This document shows, in pieces, positions 17,042 to 28,305 of a DNA stretch of 64,000 nucleotides. Positions within the stretch are counted from its first letter, which is position 1, and every line of letters starts with the position of its first letter. The notes under the pieces were generated by a model. That model had not been told where the DNA came from. It ran no database searches and worked only from the letters and a program-made list of their open reading frames with translations. The translations under genes were made by a program, and so were the position numbers. The DNA lies in assembly GCA_030374765.1 (NCBI GenBank), contig JARGXX010000026.1:372001-436000 (forward strand), read 5' to 3'. The DNA is from Agarophyton chilense. Its lineage: Eukaryota; Rhodophyta; Florideophyceae; Gracilariales; Gracilariaceae.

Positions 17042-19840
17042 ATGCCGTCGTGCCACCCTTCCTACCTTCCTTCCATCTCGCCCGTCCCTCGTTCACCGCG
17101 TCCCCCTCCACCGCCCTCCCTCCTGCTCTCCTCTCGTCCCTTCCCCCCCAATCCCCCCCCCCAATCCCCCCCCCACGCCATGACGCCGCAACGCTCCGCC
17201 TCCACGCTGCACCTCCGTCATTCCATCGCACCCCGCGTGCTGGACAACTCGCTGCCCATGTCTTCTGTCGTCTCCAACGCGCGCTTCTCCGTGCGCGTCG
17301 CCCCGCCGCACGCAGCCCCTGCCGCTTCTTCGTCGCCCTCCACCCTACTCACCACCTTCGTGTGGCGCGACCTCGGCGCCGAGGTCAAGCTGGCCGGCAG
17401 CTTCGACAGCTGGCGCAAGCACCCCATGACCTACGTCCCTTCCATCGCCTACCATGTCCTTGTCGTCGAACTGCCCCCCGGCTCGTACCATTACCGCTTC
17501 GTCGTCGACGGCCGCTGGCGCACCGAGCAAAGCGACCCCAATCTTACAGAGGACGAATTTGGAGAGCTTTCGCACTTCATCCACATTGACGCCTCTGTCG
17601 CCGAGCGCGCCCCACTCAAGCGATTTTCAACTGCGTGCGTCACCCCTGCCCACCCGTCCATCTCTGAGCACGCTGTCGTAAAAGCGGGCGAAAGTGACAG
17701 CGAAAGCGAGTGCGAAAGCGGCAGCGACGCTGCCTCGGAGCCGCAGTCCGACGATGAGCATCAATCCCGAGTTTCGCACCAGCCTTTGCCGCCGCGCAAC
17801 CGCGACTCAGCCTTCATTAAGGACTATGATGACGACCCGTGCGGCGAGCTCGACTTGCAGGCTGACGTGTTTGAAGCCATGAAGGACGTTGCGGAGACCA
17901 CTCCAGAACCGCCACACCAAGACAACCAACCAACTGTGGCCGAGTCTCGAGCACGTCACCGCTTTCGCCGCCCCGGAAAGCGCACGTTGCGGAAGGTGTG
18001 GGCCTTACTTTTCGGCGATACAAGGGACGACCACATGGATGAGGACGAGCAGCCCTCACCCATCACCCGCAACCAGAAGTTGCATGGAATGGCTGATCGC
18101 TCTTCGAAGGGGCTCAAGGTGTGGTTTCCAAATGAAAAGAAGGCCCCTCACCCGGTGAACGGCAGGAAGGTGCAGCCATCGGAGACAAAGGATGTAATTG
18201 ACGTTGGGGAGAAGGCATTGCGCCTGCATCAAGTCGAAGAAAATGCCAATGCGCGCCAGATGTTAGGAAAGACTCTGTTTGCCCAGGGCAAATATGACGC
18301 TGCACTGGCTTTGTTCTCCTTGTCGGTCAAGCTTCGCGAGGACAATGGTCTCAAATTTGCCAAGACAACCGCCATCGCGCATACCGATGTCGCCAGCGCG
18401 TTCATCCATATTGACGATTTGAAGAACGCCGAAAAACATCTTAACAACGCTCTTTCTATTTTTGAGAAGGGAACATTCTCCGGTGGCCGCGCGCAACTCG
18501 GAGACGTCTACTGTTTTTTGGGAGTCATCGGCGATATTAAGGGCGACCTGTTCAACGCGGAGGCGTGTTATTGCAAAGCGATTGGCATTTATGAGCAGGC
18601 AAGGGGAGGCACTGAGAATCCGAATTACTCCACTGCTCTCGAAAACCTCAACGCCAACCGACAGCGTCAGAAGCTTGCTCCGAAGCAAATGCGACTGGAG
18701 ATGGCCAACATTGCGAGAGAGAGTGCGCAGCCCACAAAGCCCGCCAAACAGCGAACAAATGGAAGACCAACTGATACAAGAACACCACGAGCTCCACCAC
18801 GGGCTCCACGAGCCCCACCACGAGCCCCCCCACAAGCACCACCACACGCTCCCCCACAAGCACCACCACGCGCTCCCCCACAAGCACCACCACGCGCTCC
18901 TCCACAAGCACCACCACGCGTTCCTCCACAAGCACCACCACGCGCTCCCATGCAAGCTCCATCACAGCAGCCAGGAGTCGCAACTCCTTCCGTCAGACCG
19001 CTGAGGAAGGCACCGCCCCGACGACAGCCCCTGGCGCCTTCAAGGCCACCGCCGCCTGAGCTCGAGAGTTTCTCTGGCAATGAAAATTCGCAAGTGATAG
19101 GGAACTCAGTCCAGATAGAAACAACCCCAGTGTGTCATAACGATCCCGACTCTCCAGTCAAGCGATCCAGGGTTCCAAGTAGTAGGCCTGTCACGTGGCA
19201 GGACCTTGCGGAAACAGCGCGCCGCTCTATGCCATCATCTCCGCCGGAAGAAGACCCCGCGGAGCAAGAGGAAGAAATGAGCCCTCCAGCTGGGTCGTAT
19301 GAAGAACTTTGTCGAACTTGGGTGAAGGACGCTAGAAGTCTCATGGGCAAGGGCAGTTATAAAGAAGCAATTGACATGTACACTCTGGCTATTTACACGA
19401 GAAAAAGACATGGCCCGTGGAAGACTCGTGAAAACGCCGAAGCGCTTGTGGAAAATGCTAGGGCGTTGTTTGCAACAAAGGAATTAGAGGAGTCTGTCAA
19501 GGCTCTTAAAGATGCAATAGGTATTTTGGAAGAATTGGATCAGGGTAAACATGGAATCTTTCTTGGCGAAGTTTGGGGCAACCTTGGAAGTGTCCTCGAC
19601 CGAGTTCCTGATCGAAAAGATGAAGCATTGACTGCGCATTGTGCTGGGATGGTGTCTTATGGAAAGTCTGGTATGTCCACTGAAGATGGCAAATGGCTCA
19701 AAGCGTGGAAGAGTTTGTGCGTTAACCTGAAAATGAGCGGCGCTACTGACCGCACGAATGAGATATGGCAGGCGATTGATTTACAGATTCGCGGAGTCAC
19801 GCCAATGACCAAGATTGACCATGTAGTACTGCACTTCTGA
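17042..19840 (+). CDS. AMPK-type glycogen-binding domain protein with TPR repeats
   Basis: 932 residues from the first in-frame ATG; a second candidate ATG is at 17180 (MTPQRS), and the segment between them is Pro-rich low complexity, so the start is uncertain. Residues about 103-183 form a CBM48/AMPK1-type carbohydrate-binding module: FVWRDLGAEVKLAGSFDSW, PPGSYHYRFVVDG and W at the start of the last strand. About 396-520 carry tetratricopeptide-like helices (ARQMLGKTLFAQGKYDAALALF, then AEKHLNNAL and AEACYCKAI in turn); about 753-880 carry a second set (ARSLMGKGSYKEAIDMY, LEESVKALKDAI). Between them is a Pro/Ala/Arg-rich tandem repeat. Such CBMs bind starch or glycogen; TPRs bind proteins. 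A role in storage-glucan regulation is inferred only. Confidence 0.82.
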   Translation: MPSCHPSYLPSISPVPRSPRPPPPPSLLLSSRPFPPNPPPQSPPHAMTPQRSASTLHLRHSIAPRVLDNSLPMSSVVSNARFSVRVAPPHAAPAASSSPSTLLTTFVWRDLGAEVKLAGSFDSWRKHPMTYVPSIAYHVLVVELPPGSYHYRFVVDGRWRTEQSDPNLTEDEFGELSHFIHIDASVAERAPLKRFSTACVTPAHPSISEHAVVKAGESDSESECESGSDAASEPQSDDEHQSRVSHQPLPPRNRDSAFIKDYDDDPCGELDLQADVFEAMKDVAETTPEPPHQDNQPTVAESRARHRFRRPGKRTLRKVWALLFGDTRDDHMDEDEQPSPITRNQKLHGMADRSSKGLKVWFPNEKKAPHPVNGRKVQPSETKDVIDVGEKALRLHQVEENANARQMLGKTLFAQGKYDAALALFSLSVKLREDNGLKFAKTTAIAHTDVASAFIHIDDLKNAEKHLNNALSIFEKGTFSGGRAQLGDVYCFLGVIGDIKGDLFNAEACYCKAIGIYEQARGGTENPNYSTALENLNANRQRQKLAPKQMRLEMANIARESAQPTKPAKQRTNGRPTDTRTPRAPPRAPRAPPRAPPQAPPHAPPQAPPRAPPQAPPRAPPQAPPRVPPQAPPRAPMQAPSQQPGVATPSVRPLRKAPPRRQPLAPSRPPPPELESFSGNENSQVIGNSVQIETTPVCHNDPDSPVKRSRVPSSRPVTWQDLAETARRSMPSSPPEEDPAEQEEEMSPPAGSYEELCRTWVKDARSLMGKGSYKEAIDMYTLAIYTRKRHGPWKTRENAEALVENARALFATKELEESVKALKDAIGILEELDQGKHGIFLGEVWGNLGSVLDRVPDRKDEALTAHCAGMVSYGKSGMSTEDGKWLKAWKSLCVNLKMSGATDRTNEIWQAIDLQIRGVTPMTKIDHVVLHF
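18800..18955 (+). repeat. 24-bp coding minisatellite (PPRAPPQA units)
   Basis: A 24-bp unit containing CACAAGCACCACCACGCGCT is repeated about five to six times in frame, encoding alternating PPRA and PPQA. It forms a flexible linker between the two TPR sets. Length polymorphism is expected. ORFs on the opposite strand (rich in Trp-Cys-Leu or Gly-Ala-Cys) are artefacts of the repeat. Confidence 0.85.
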
Positions 19841-21062
19841 CCTGCTGGATTCCGGATATGTACAGACGTAGATAAGGAGAGTATCCTTGTGCTTCGGATT
19901 CCCTAACCCTTTCCCTTCACGGAAGACACTGCCTCGAAAACCTATTGGCTCTTAAGCAAACGGACATCGTCTCATTGTTGTCTCCTTTCGCATTTTTCCC
20001 GCTTTCCGTGCGATCATGCGTTCGCTATTTTTTATCATGATGTGTGCCAGTTCGGATTGTGTAAAGCGTTCTCTCGTGCTCATTTTGTGCGCTACAGTTA
20101 CCCAAGGATGAAGACGCTCGATACGAGGAAAAGAGAGCGGCGCTACTCGGTTTTAAGCATTGCTTGAGCGTATCAGAGTTACAGTTTAAAGTGTACCGCA
20201 ATTACTCCGTGCTCTCAAACCTCGGTCGCAAATCCTGCGCAATCAATGTCTGCGGCACAAACTCTCATTTTGTTCACTGCTCCATATGTTCGTCTCTTTG
20301 GGATTCATTTTCTTATTATTTCGCTCGTTCTCGTTTGGCGCTGTATCCAGATGAGCGCCGCTCTCTAGACCTAAAAAGACGAAGAACAAACCCTTTTCAT
20401 AAAAACAACGCACGTTGACTTGTGTGGGTCCTCACTGCTCCATATCCGTGAATTTGAAATGCATTGCGTCTAGAACATCTTTGTTTCGGTCGTTCGTTTC
20501 TATGCACGAATGGAACATATTGCGATCGTTTCCATTTTGTTACTTTTCCTCTCCCTCTTTCAAATGCAGGTAGTTGCGTAACAAGCGCTAGGCTGTGTGG
20601 ATACGGGTCAGTCCAAGGGTATTTTCGATTCAAGAAGCGTTTCCCTGCCGGTGAGAAAAGAGAAGAGGTGGCACCACATTCAGTAACAACGAACCTAACA
20701 CGTTTCTCTCGACTGCCCTGTCTCTGTCTCCTTCGGTATCGAAGCTTCGGTGAATGCTGTAGAAGGCGTTTGAAGTCACAAGCGCTGGGTCACCCTCATC
20801 CTTTATGCATCTTGTAAGGCCTTGTCGAAAGCAACTACTGTTTCTGGTAAAGTTAAATAAGTCATCCTTACAGCTGTTACCTCAGCTATACTCTTCGCAT
20901 GTACAGAATGTAACAGATAAAACCTTTCCCCTTTCCAGTTGAACGTTTAGATTCAATGTAGACCCCGTGATCGGCTTTCAGTATCGCGTGGAAACAACCC
21001 CTGGCGATTTTTCTACACCTCTCGGTCTTCAGCGCCCTTTACCTCTATATTTATGAGCACAA
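19841..21062. other. Convergent intergenic region, no supported gene
   Basis: 1.2 kb between the 3' ends of convergent genes. Short overlapping ORFs have no motifs. Contains a few T-rich stretches and no recognisable repeat. Confidence 0.5.
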
Positions 21063-22082
21063 TCAATGATGCTGTGGTATCTCATCATCGTCAACGCTCT
21101 CGATGGCTTCACGTGCGATATTTCCAATAGTAGTCAAAACGGCAACGGTAGCAACTAACCCCGTAAGCACTAGCCATGGACTAATGGAGCTTTGACCATC
21201 ATGCAAGTCGGTAAGCGCATTGACAGCGGCACCCGCACTGACATATGCAATCGTACCAGGTAACATTCCCACCCACGACCCCACTACGTAATCACTCAGT
21301 TTCACCGATGTGAGACCATAGAGGTAATTGGATATGGCAAAAGGAAACAGTGGCGACAGGCGCAGCAACAAAACAAACTTGAGTCCTTCTCGACCGATGG
21401 CGCGATCAAAGACACGGAAGCGCGCATTGCGTTCGGCCAGCCTGGAGACGCTGGCGCGGAGCCCATAGCGAGCAATTAGAAACGACACAGTTGCCGCAAC
21501 CGTTGATGCGATGGAAACGGTGACAGTGCCGTCTAGCAATCCGAAAAGATAGCCTGATCCAAGAGTAAGCGGCAGCGCTGGCACAGCAATCAGCTCTAAC
21601 ACGAAGTAAAGGACGCCGTACAGGTAGATGGCATTTGGACCTAGTTGTTCAAACCAGCGTGCAATTTGCAAAAGAGTATCTGGACTTAGTAGCCCAGTGG
21701 CAGCTGCCACGCTGCCCAACACGAGAAAAGTCACGAGAAAAATGCCGGCAGCCAGTAGCCGTGAATCCATTCCGTCTGCGGCAGTCGTCGAGGGTGGGTG
21801 TGTATCAGAGTCATTTGCGGAGGATGAAGGAAGAGGAGTTGAAGGTGGGGCTTGTTGAGGGTCTGAACTTCCATATCTCGGGGTATCACACCGCGATGGT
21901 GGTGTTTCGCCGGATCGCTCGGATGACATACATGTGCTGCTAGCGCGAGCGCGGCGCAAGGGGGATCGGGATGTATAGAGGGGATGCGGTTTGAGGGCAG
22001 GGCGTTGCCATAGGGGTAAGACGGGAAAGTGAAAGTGTGAGAGGGCAGCGTGCGTGAATAGCAGAGGAGGCGAGGCGGGCAT
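21063..22082 (-). CDS. VTT/SNARE-associated (TVP38/DedA-like) membrane protein, probably plastid-targeted
   Basis: 339 residues from the ATG at 22082 (the frame runs five codons further to a GTG, rejected). The first 55 or so residues are rich in Ser, Pro, Arg and lack acids, like a plastid transit peptide; a Ser/Thr/Pro-rich linker follows. One hydrophobic segment (about 104-125) precedes the VTT core (about 165-285), with PLTLGSGYLFG, then FVLLLRLSPLFPFAISNYLYG and SWVGMLPGTIAYVSAG, the hallmark LLRLSP-PF-NY-G and PGT motifs. Family members act in lipid scrambling or membrane trafficking; a plastid membrane role is inferred from the N-terminus. The alternative start MSSERSG (residue 52) would remove the putative transit peptide. 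Confidence 0.85.
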   Translation of the reverse strand: MPASPPLLFTHAALSHFHFPVLPLWQRPALKPHPLYTSRSPLRRARASSTCMSSERSGETPPSRCDTPRYGSSDPQQAPPSTPLPSSSANDSDTHPPSTTAADGMDSRLLAAGIFLVTFLVLGSVAAATGLLSPDTLLQIARWFEQLGPNAIYLYGVLYFVLELIAVPALPLTLGSGYLFGLLDGTVTVSIASTVAATVSFLIARYGLRASVSRLAERNARFRVFDRAIGREGLKFVLLLRLSPLFPFAISNYLYGLTSVKLSDYVVGSWVGMLPGTIAYVSAGAAVNALTDLHDGQSSISPWLVLTGLVATVAVLTTIGNIAREAIESVDDDEIPQHH

Positions 22083-22916
22083 TTCGAGATCTGCCACAGG
22101 GCCTCAACGGAAGTTTACGCGGCGCAGAAAGCAATAGGCTAAATGCCACCAAGTTGACGCCATGATACAACCCTGCGTTGAGACGGCAGGCCAGAGCAAC
22201 TCGTCTGTCGCTGACCTCACAAACAATTCTGAGGATAACGAAAATGGTCTCTGCCCGAAAAACAGATAACAACGGTCACCAAAACAGGACACGTGTCTCT
22301 CTGAATCTGCCGCATGGAGTAGCCATTATCTTACCAATTACTAGTTATAATTACTTCTAATCGTAATTACTACTTGATGTCGCATACATTTGACTCCCCT
22401 GAAATTTTTGATGAATATCGTAAGAGTTGGCGAATGTGCTGCCTTTCTTCTGTGAACTACGAAGATACAGTAGCAATCCAACTAGCCCTTGCCTGGGTAC
22501 GTTTGGGTAGGAAATCTATCTTGCGCCCTTCTTGACAATGAGCCGTACTAGCTAGCTAGAGACGAGAACTGAAATGTACCAATCAACTGGAACGATCGAG
22601 CGGATGGCCATAACATCGTTAGCAAAGATACTACGCAGACTGAAGATGCTTGTGGGGCCTGATGCTCTCATAGTCTAACGAAAATATAGCTTCCTAAACC
22701 CCACAAAGAACCACTGTTCACTTCATTTCGAAACCATAGATTTCAGAAAATGAGCAAGTGCAGCAAGTCGCCACCAAGTCCGACGCCTCATGCAGAAGAC
22801 GCACGTGTGTTGTGATAATCAACAACAAACGGGCTTCGACCGCACGACATGCTTTGACTCACGCGTACGATTCAGGCGTGCAGAAGTCAAGAGCGAAGCG
22901 AAGAGTCCAAAGATGT
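22083..22916. other. Intergenic region before the right arm
   Basis: No gene is supported. Upstream region of the VTT gene; the right arm of the inverted repeat begins at its end. A short AT-rich stretch (22330-22380) is the only compositional feature. Confidence 0.5.
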
Positions 22917-22965
22917 GCTTCGCTCTCCGCGGATCTTGCCAGAAAAGAGGCCATCCTGAGCCTTG

Positions 22966-25440
22966 CTATTCGGATTCTTCTGTGTACTCTACTTCGTCAG
23001 AGTCCGTGAGCATGTCTGCGGATGAGGATGTCATGACCTGCGATGAGTGGTCAGAGTCAGTGGACACGTTGCACGTGCTGGCATGCAATGAAGATCGAGA
23101 ACGCTGGTCCAAACTTTCAAACGACCCAGCATTGGAGGAAGAACCCATCGCTTGTGACGAATGGTCCGAGTCTTCCAATGACTCAGCAACCCCTGATGAT
23201 GCTGACTGAGAGGTATGACCCGAGCTTTGAAAGGACGCACCACTTGAATAGCTTGGTAGTGTGACCGATTCAGCATCATCATGATCATGTGTGGAAGGAT
23301 GACGGAGGGCGAGCTCCTCTTGAGAGGGTTCATCTATTCCATTCTCCTCATCACTATCTTTGGATTGAGATCCATGACCGGACCCGGAAACCCCTGTACT
23401 ACCGGTTGAGCGCCCAACTGCAGAAAAGGAGTGCCGTGATGACGAAACGGAAAGAGTTGCAACTTCACCTTCGTCTTCAGAACCGTCGCGAGAAGTTCCT
23501 GCGTCGTTTGTGGAGTTCAGTTCAGACTGTGATGTGTCACGGCTTTCGCCTTGAACGTCGCTGTTTCCATGGCGCAAGCTCCCCAAAACGGAGCGCAACT
23601 TTGACAGCATCATGCCAAGCACAGAGTCATTCTGTTCATTCTCGCTCGTCCGGTGAATCTCAGGATTTTCTTCGTTGGATGACTGCTCTGATGGGCTTCC
23701 AAAATAGGAAGTGGAATTGGAATCACTTGAAGTATGCGAGCTAGCGGTTTCTGCAAGCTCTACGCCTTCGTCTTCAACGTCACCATGATCCTCCTCACTT
23801 TTTTCGTTGACTGCTTGCTGCGATGGGATGCCCACGAGGAGCATAGAGCCACGTGGGGAGTGCAAAGATAAGGCGTTTGCGTTTCTCGCACTTTTGTCGT
23901 CTACTTCGTCATCATCCTTATCGCTTGCAGAGATGACCGCCGGCTCCGAGGAGGTCCCCTCCTGGGATGCGGAATCACTTAATGTGTGAGAGCCGGCACC
24001 TCCTACGGTCCCGGCACTGTCATCACCTGCTTCCTCATGATAGCCATTTCTGTCTGCATTGGCCACCTGCTCCGATGCGGTCCCAGAGACAGTCACAGAA
24101 TCACGGGAGGAATGCGAAGCAACGTCTTTTTCACTCCTTGCGCTTTTTTCATCCACTACATTGTGGTTTTCATCGCTTTCGGAGTTTACCGCCTGCGCTG
24201 ATGGGGTCCCAGCGCGGGGCGACGAATCATGTGAGGATCTCGTAGATTGTGAGGCGACAACCTTTGCGCGCCATGGGTTTTCGTCGTCTTCCTTGCCCCC
24301 TCCCTCATTCTCACTGTCCGTATTCCCATCAGTTTCCCGGTCCTTAGAAAACTCCCTGGTGTCGTCCGAATCGTTAGAGTGGCTGGTTGACCTCTCTGTG
24401 GAAGAAGATCCTTCGCTAGTTTTCGCGAAAGCATTGCTGGACCCACTCTGGAAGCTACGGTCAGATGGTGCACCGGTGAATGACGTGCGGTAGCTTCCTT
24501 GTCGACCACTTTCCGCCTCATCGGATGATGCATTCGAGTGGCTTGCGAAAAACTGTAGACAGCTGTCGTCCTGGAAGGTCAGGTCGTCATTGGCACGGAA
24601 CCTTTCAATACTATCGTCTTCTGTGTCCTCATACGGATTATCAGAGGTCATCAGTATATTTTCTTCGACGAACGTCTCTCCGAATTCATCGCTATTCTTG
24701 TGTTCAGAAAGGTCCCTATTTCCCCCTTCAACGGCAGCATTTCGGAATTCTAACGTCGTGTTCCCGACTCCGCCTTGGAAACCTGACGAAAGATCTACAA
24801 TCGAAGCAGAACCGGACCGTGACACTCCCTTGTTCTTGTCATCTACAGCTGAGCTAGTGCCAAGACTAACCGGCTTCACTTCTAGAGGGGCAGTGAGAAC
24901 CTCTGATTTCATTCCATCTTCGTACTTGTTTTCAAAGCTGTCACGATTGCTTTTGTTTTTATCATCTGACGAACCCTGGTTACGAAATTGTTCACCAAAG
25001 CCTGTTCCCGCACCTGTCCTGCAACCAGAAGGCTCTGCATGCTGTTCGTGGTGTTCTGAACGCTCCTGGCTCTCGTTTGCTTCTTTTTTTGGCTCAATCG
25101 AAGGAATATGAGCATTATACTGGTCGTGCGGGCTAGGACCTGCGTTTTGATCCTCGACGATCTCCACCACAGGTGTCATGTCTTCTCTGCGGCTGGTGCA
25201 TCCGAAACAACATTTGGCGGCTTTCTTCAAAGCCGAGCCAACGAGCTTGAACGGCTTTTGCAATGAATGGCGTATCACATAGCGACGACGTCCAATCTCT
25301 GCATGTTCGATAGCATCACCCCTTCCAGTTTCTGGAGAATCCTCAAAAACGCCGTGTTCATGATCTTTCTGCTTTAAACAGTGGCGATCGTAAGCTTCTT
25401 GGTGCTCCACAAGCTCATTATCTGCAGTGACTCCATTCAT
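22966..25440 (-). CDS. Ser/Glu/Asp-rich repetitive protein, copy 2
   Basis: 824 codons on the minus strand from the ATG at 25440, same length and sequence as copy 1 apart from one residue noticed (Pro for Ser near residue 99). The start context, TATA box and 5' leader are also duplicated, so both copies should be expressed if one is. The features are those of copy 1: an N-terminal KKAAKCCFGC cluster, five repeats of about 42 residues, and an acidic serine-rich C-terminus. Function unknown. Confidence 0.8.
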   Translation of the reverse strand: MNGVTADNELVEHQEAYDRHCLKQKDHEHGVFEDSPETGRGDAIEHAEIGRRRYVIRHSLQKPFKLVGSALKKAAKCCFGCTSRREDMTPVVEIVEDQNAGPSPHDQYNAHIPSIEPKKEANESQERSEHHEQHAEPSGCRTGAGTGFGEQFRNQGSSDDKNKSNRDSFENKYEDGMKSEVLTAPLEVKPVSLGTSSAVDDKNKGVSRSGSASIVDLSSGFQGGVGNTTLEFRNAAVEGGNRDLSEHKNSDEFGETFVEENILMTSDNPYEDTEDDSIERFRANDDLTFQDDSCLQFFASHSNASSDEAESGRQGSYRTSFTGAPSDRSFQSGSSNAFAKTSEGSSSTERSTSHSNDSDDTREFSKDRETDGNTDSENEGGGKEDDENPWRAKVVASQSTRSSHDSSPRAGTPSAQAVNSESDENHNVVDEKSARSEKDVASHSSRDSVTVSGTASEQVANADRNGYHEEAGDDSAGTVGGAGSHTLSDSASQEGTSSEPAVISASDKDDDEVDDKSARNANALSLHSPRGSMLLVGIPSQQAVNEKSEEDHGDVEDEGVELAETASSHTSSDSNSTSYFGSPSEQSSNEENPEIHRTSENEQNDSVLGMMLSKLRSVLGSLRHGNSDVQGESRDTSQSELNSTNDAGTSRDGSEDEGEVATLSVSSSRHSFSAVGRSTGSTGVSGSGHGSQSKDSDEENGIDEPSQEELALRHPSTHDHDDAESVTLPSYSSGASFQSSGHTSQSASSGVAESLEDSDHSSQAMGSSSNAGSFESLDQRSRSSLHASTCNVSTDSDHSSQVMTSSSADMLTDSDEVEYTEESE

Positions 25441-25663
25441 TTTTCAAAACTAGTGCTTTTGTACGAAGACGACTGATACTTGATGATGATGGTCAAACCG
25501 AAGCTTTGCCACTTGTTGTACAGAAATGGCGTTCGGCTCTTGAGAATTTTTCCTAGGGGTTGAGGCTCCGAAGACTTGACGACAGGTGGTTGGACCAACT
25601 GCAGTGCGAACGAATGACGGAGAGTACGATATCAACGTCGATGTCAACGTCAACCCAGGCTAC

Positions 25664-25671
25664 CTTTTATA
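25664..25671 (-). promoter_or_regulatory. TATA box of Ser/Glu-rich gene, copy 2
   Basis: TATAAAAG on the minus strand, mirror of 12163-12170. One substitution lies about 15 bp upstream of it relative to copy 1. Confidence 0.6.
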
Positions 25672-26487
25672 CCTCTGTGATACGCGCTAGAGCCTCGCCC
25701 ATTCCTAGGTGCTTGACCCTGCATGTCTCGAGCAAATTGAATTTCTTGGCGACGTTCCGAATGAGGAACGGGCTTGACACCTGCACGATTAAATCGCCGG
25801 TGCTTTGACCAGTACTGCCAGAACATGAAATACGAGTCATTCAGATTACCTCACAAGATATCGGGAAGAACCGCATTTGGCCTTAGCTGCTGCGCAACGA
25901 TACCATCTCTCGCCCAGATTCTTTCTTCTCAATTGAGAGTTCTTGGGCCTTCTCTTGCGACTTTTTCCATCCCAGACACTCACAATTCAGAAAACAGTGG
26001 AGGTTTGCACCTTGGAACGGCTGAGTGCTGAGTGCAGAGTGCAGGTGAAACCAAAACGTACACACAAAAACTGAGTCCCGACTTGAGATGACGGTTGCAA
26101 TCATTCTGAGTGTTGCTACTCGAGCTCAATGTAAGCAAGTTTGTGCTCTCCACAAGCGCCTCTAGCTAGGTAGGTAGACAATGAAAAGTCGTGATCGGGT
26201 TTGCAATCTCGTGTGAATGATAGAAAAGTATACTCTGACAGTCCTGCGTTGATCTGAAGTGGACTACATATCGCTGATACATACTGTACAGGGGACCGGG
26301 CCATTACCGTACATTCGTATGTATTTGTTGGTTTCTTCTGCTGGGCAGATACTGTAACTGTTAGATACGGTGGGTCACAAGCGATCCGCCTTCACGTGGT
26401 GTGACTGACTTCCCTCGTTTCTAGGGAAGCGAAACGGATCTGCGGTTGAGTCTCCAACGGAGACCAGCATATTTCAGGTTACCAAAG

Positions 26488-28305
26488 ATGAAAAAATCAA
26501 AAAATGCTGGAACAAGAACGTTGCGCATACTACAACTGAACTGCAGAAGCCTTCTACGGACGGGGAAACGGAGTGAGATAGCGCGCCTCGCGCACACCTG
26601 GAGAGCTGACTTGCTTCTTCTGCAAGAAACTCACTTACGCAAGGGAGATCGCAACCCGTCCATCCAAGGCTTCTCAGTAGTAGGCAGATGTGACAGAGAG
26701 TGGGATTTTAGTATGAATGGGGGCAGAGGTGGCGGGGTAATAACATACCTGAGAAACGATCTCAGTCTCGATCTTCTCACAGAACGCTCAATTACGACAG
26801 GAATTGAAAGAGTGACTGTTCTTGTGCGGAGTCCACGAGGTTTACTCTCTATTGCCAATGTGTACATACCACCACAGCTCCGGATGACAAAATGGTATAC
26901 ATTACTCGACGACCAAGACATGATAGTCGGAGACTGTAATATTTGTGGCTCATGGTACCCTTCAAGAGCCGAAGCAGCAGGAATTGAGTTTGAGGAGCAC
27001 ATGCAGAAGACACAGCGAGAGGTATTGAATATGGATGGCGTTGCAACTCACACAGATCCGGCAAGCCGATCACAGAGTAGCATAGATGTGGCGGTCATCC
27101 CGGAAAAATGGCTACCTCTCACAACATGGGAAGCAGCACCAGAACCTTTTACAGATCATCACGCATGCCTCATAACAGTAGATGTGGGAAAAAAGAAGTA
27201 CGTTCAAGACAAAAAGAAGCACTGGAGCTTACGTAAAGCGGACTGGAAAAAATTCTCCATAGAAGTAGAAAACAGGCTTTGTATGCTAGATAATAGAGAA
27301 GTAGAAAGTATTGATAAGCTCTATGAAATGTTTTATGTAGCAGTTCTAGAAGCAGCAAAGTATTCAGTACCATTTGGGAAAAGAAGACGAGAAGCACCAT
27401 GGTGGAGCCCGGAGGCAGCAGAAGTAGTGGAAATGAGAGCAATCAGGTGTAAATAATTCCAAGCCAATCCGAGTGAGGAAAACAGAACCGCTCTACAAAG
27501 AGCCCAATATCACGCACGAGTTGTCATTGATAAGCTAAAACGAGAAACATGGAAAGAAATGATGGAATCGTTACGACCACAAGACGAAGATGCAAAACTG
27601 TGGAGAATAGTGAAAGCAATTGACAAGAGCAGTATGGAACATCCAAGCTTTTGCCCACCGGCTGGAGAACGCTGGCTGGATAAAAAGCGAGCAAAGTGGT
27701 TTGTAAAATCAGAAATTCGGAACGCCCGAACTCATGAGAAGGAAACAAGATCACGAAATGAGTACAGAAAATCTCTAAACGATTACCGCACGAAAGCAAA
27801 GGACACTAAAGCATGGACGAACAATACATTTGACATGCACCATTTGGAGGTGGAGCTCAAAGAAATGAACCCTAAGAAAGCCGGAGGTCCGGATCTAGTA
27901 CAGATAGCCTTTCCTCAGCATCTTCCAGAATTGGGAAAGAAATGGCTTCTTGAAATAATTAACAAGAGCTACAAGGAAGGTAAGACACCGGCCAAGTGGA
28001 GACTTTCACGCCTTATCCCGATCCCCAAACCAGGAGTTAAAGGTAAGTTTCGGCCGATATCACTTACCTGTGTTGTAGCAAGGGTGGCAGAAAGAATGGT
28101 TAACAGGCTGTTTATGAACTGGCTGGAACCAAGACTACCGGCATGCCAAGCGGGATTCAGAATGATGCGAACAACCGAGGAGCATGTTGTGGATTTATGT
28201 GAACGAATTACACATGGCTGGCAGCATAGAAGACAGACATTAGCCTTATTCTGTGACTTTTCTAAGGCTTATGATTGCGTGCAACACCATAAGTTACTGG
28301 TGAAG
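26488..28305 (+). pseudogene. 5' part of LINE polyprotein, truncated copy
   Basis: Second copy of the LINE coding region: endonuclease (LLLQETHL, GDCNICG, TDHHA), then a TAA at 27454-27456 identical in place to that of the first copy, then the RT N-terminal half to motif A (CDFSKAYD, about 28255). The frame runs past the stop without a shift. The element stops after LLVK at 28305, before the RT active site, so it cannot encode a working RT. Protein differences from the other copy include Met/Ile, Leu/Gln, Lys/Glu (twice), Lys/Arg, Pro/Leu (twice) and Asp/Ala. Confidence 0.9.

Larger units (their letters stand above)
22917..28305. repeat. Right arm of large inverted repeat (5,389 bp)
   Basis: Reverse complement of 9529-14917 with identical length. 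It begins just beyond the 3' end of the Ser-rich gene copy and ends abruptly inside LINE RT codons (...LLVK), after which Copia gag sequence follows. Confidence 0.93.

Noticed and set aside
18263-19080. Minus-strand ORFs rich in Trp/Cys/Leu and Gly/Ala/Cys
   Set aside because: They read the antisense of the 24-bp coding minisatellite in the CBM-TPR gene.
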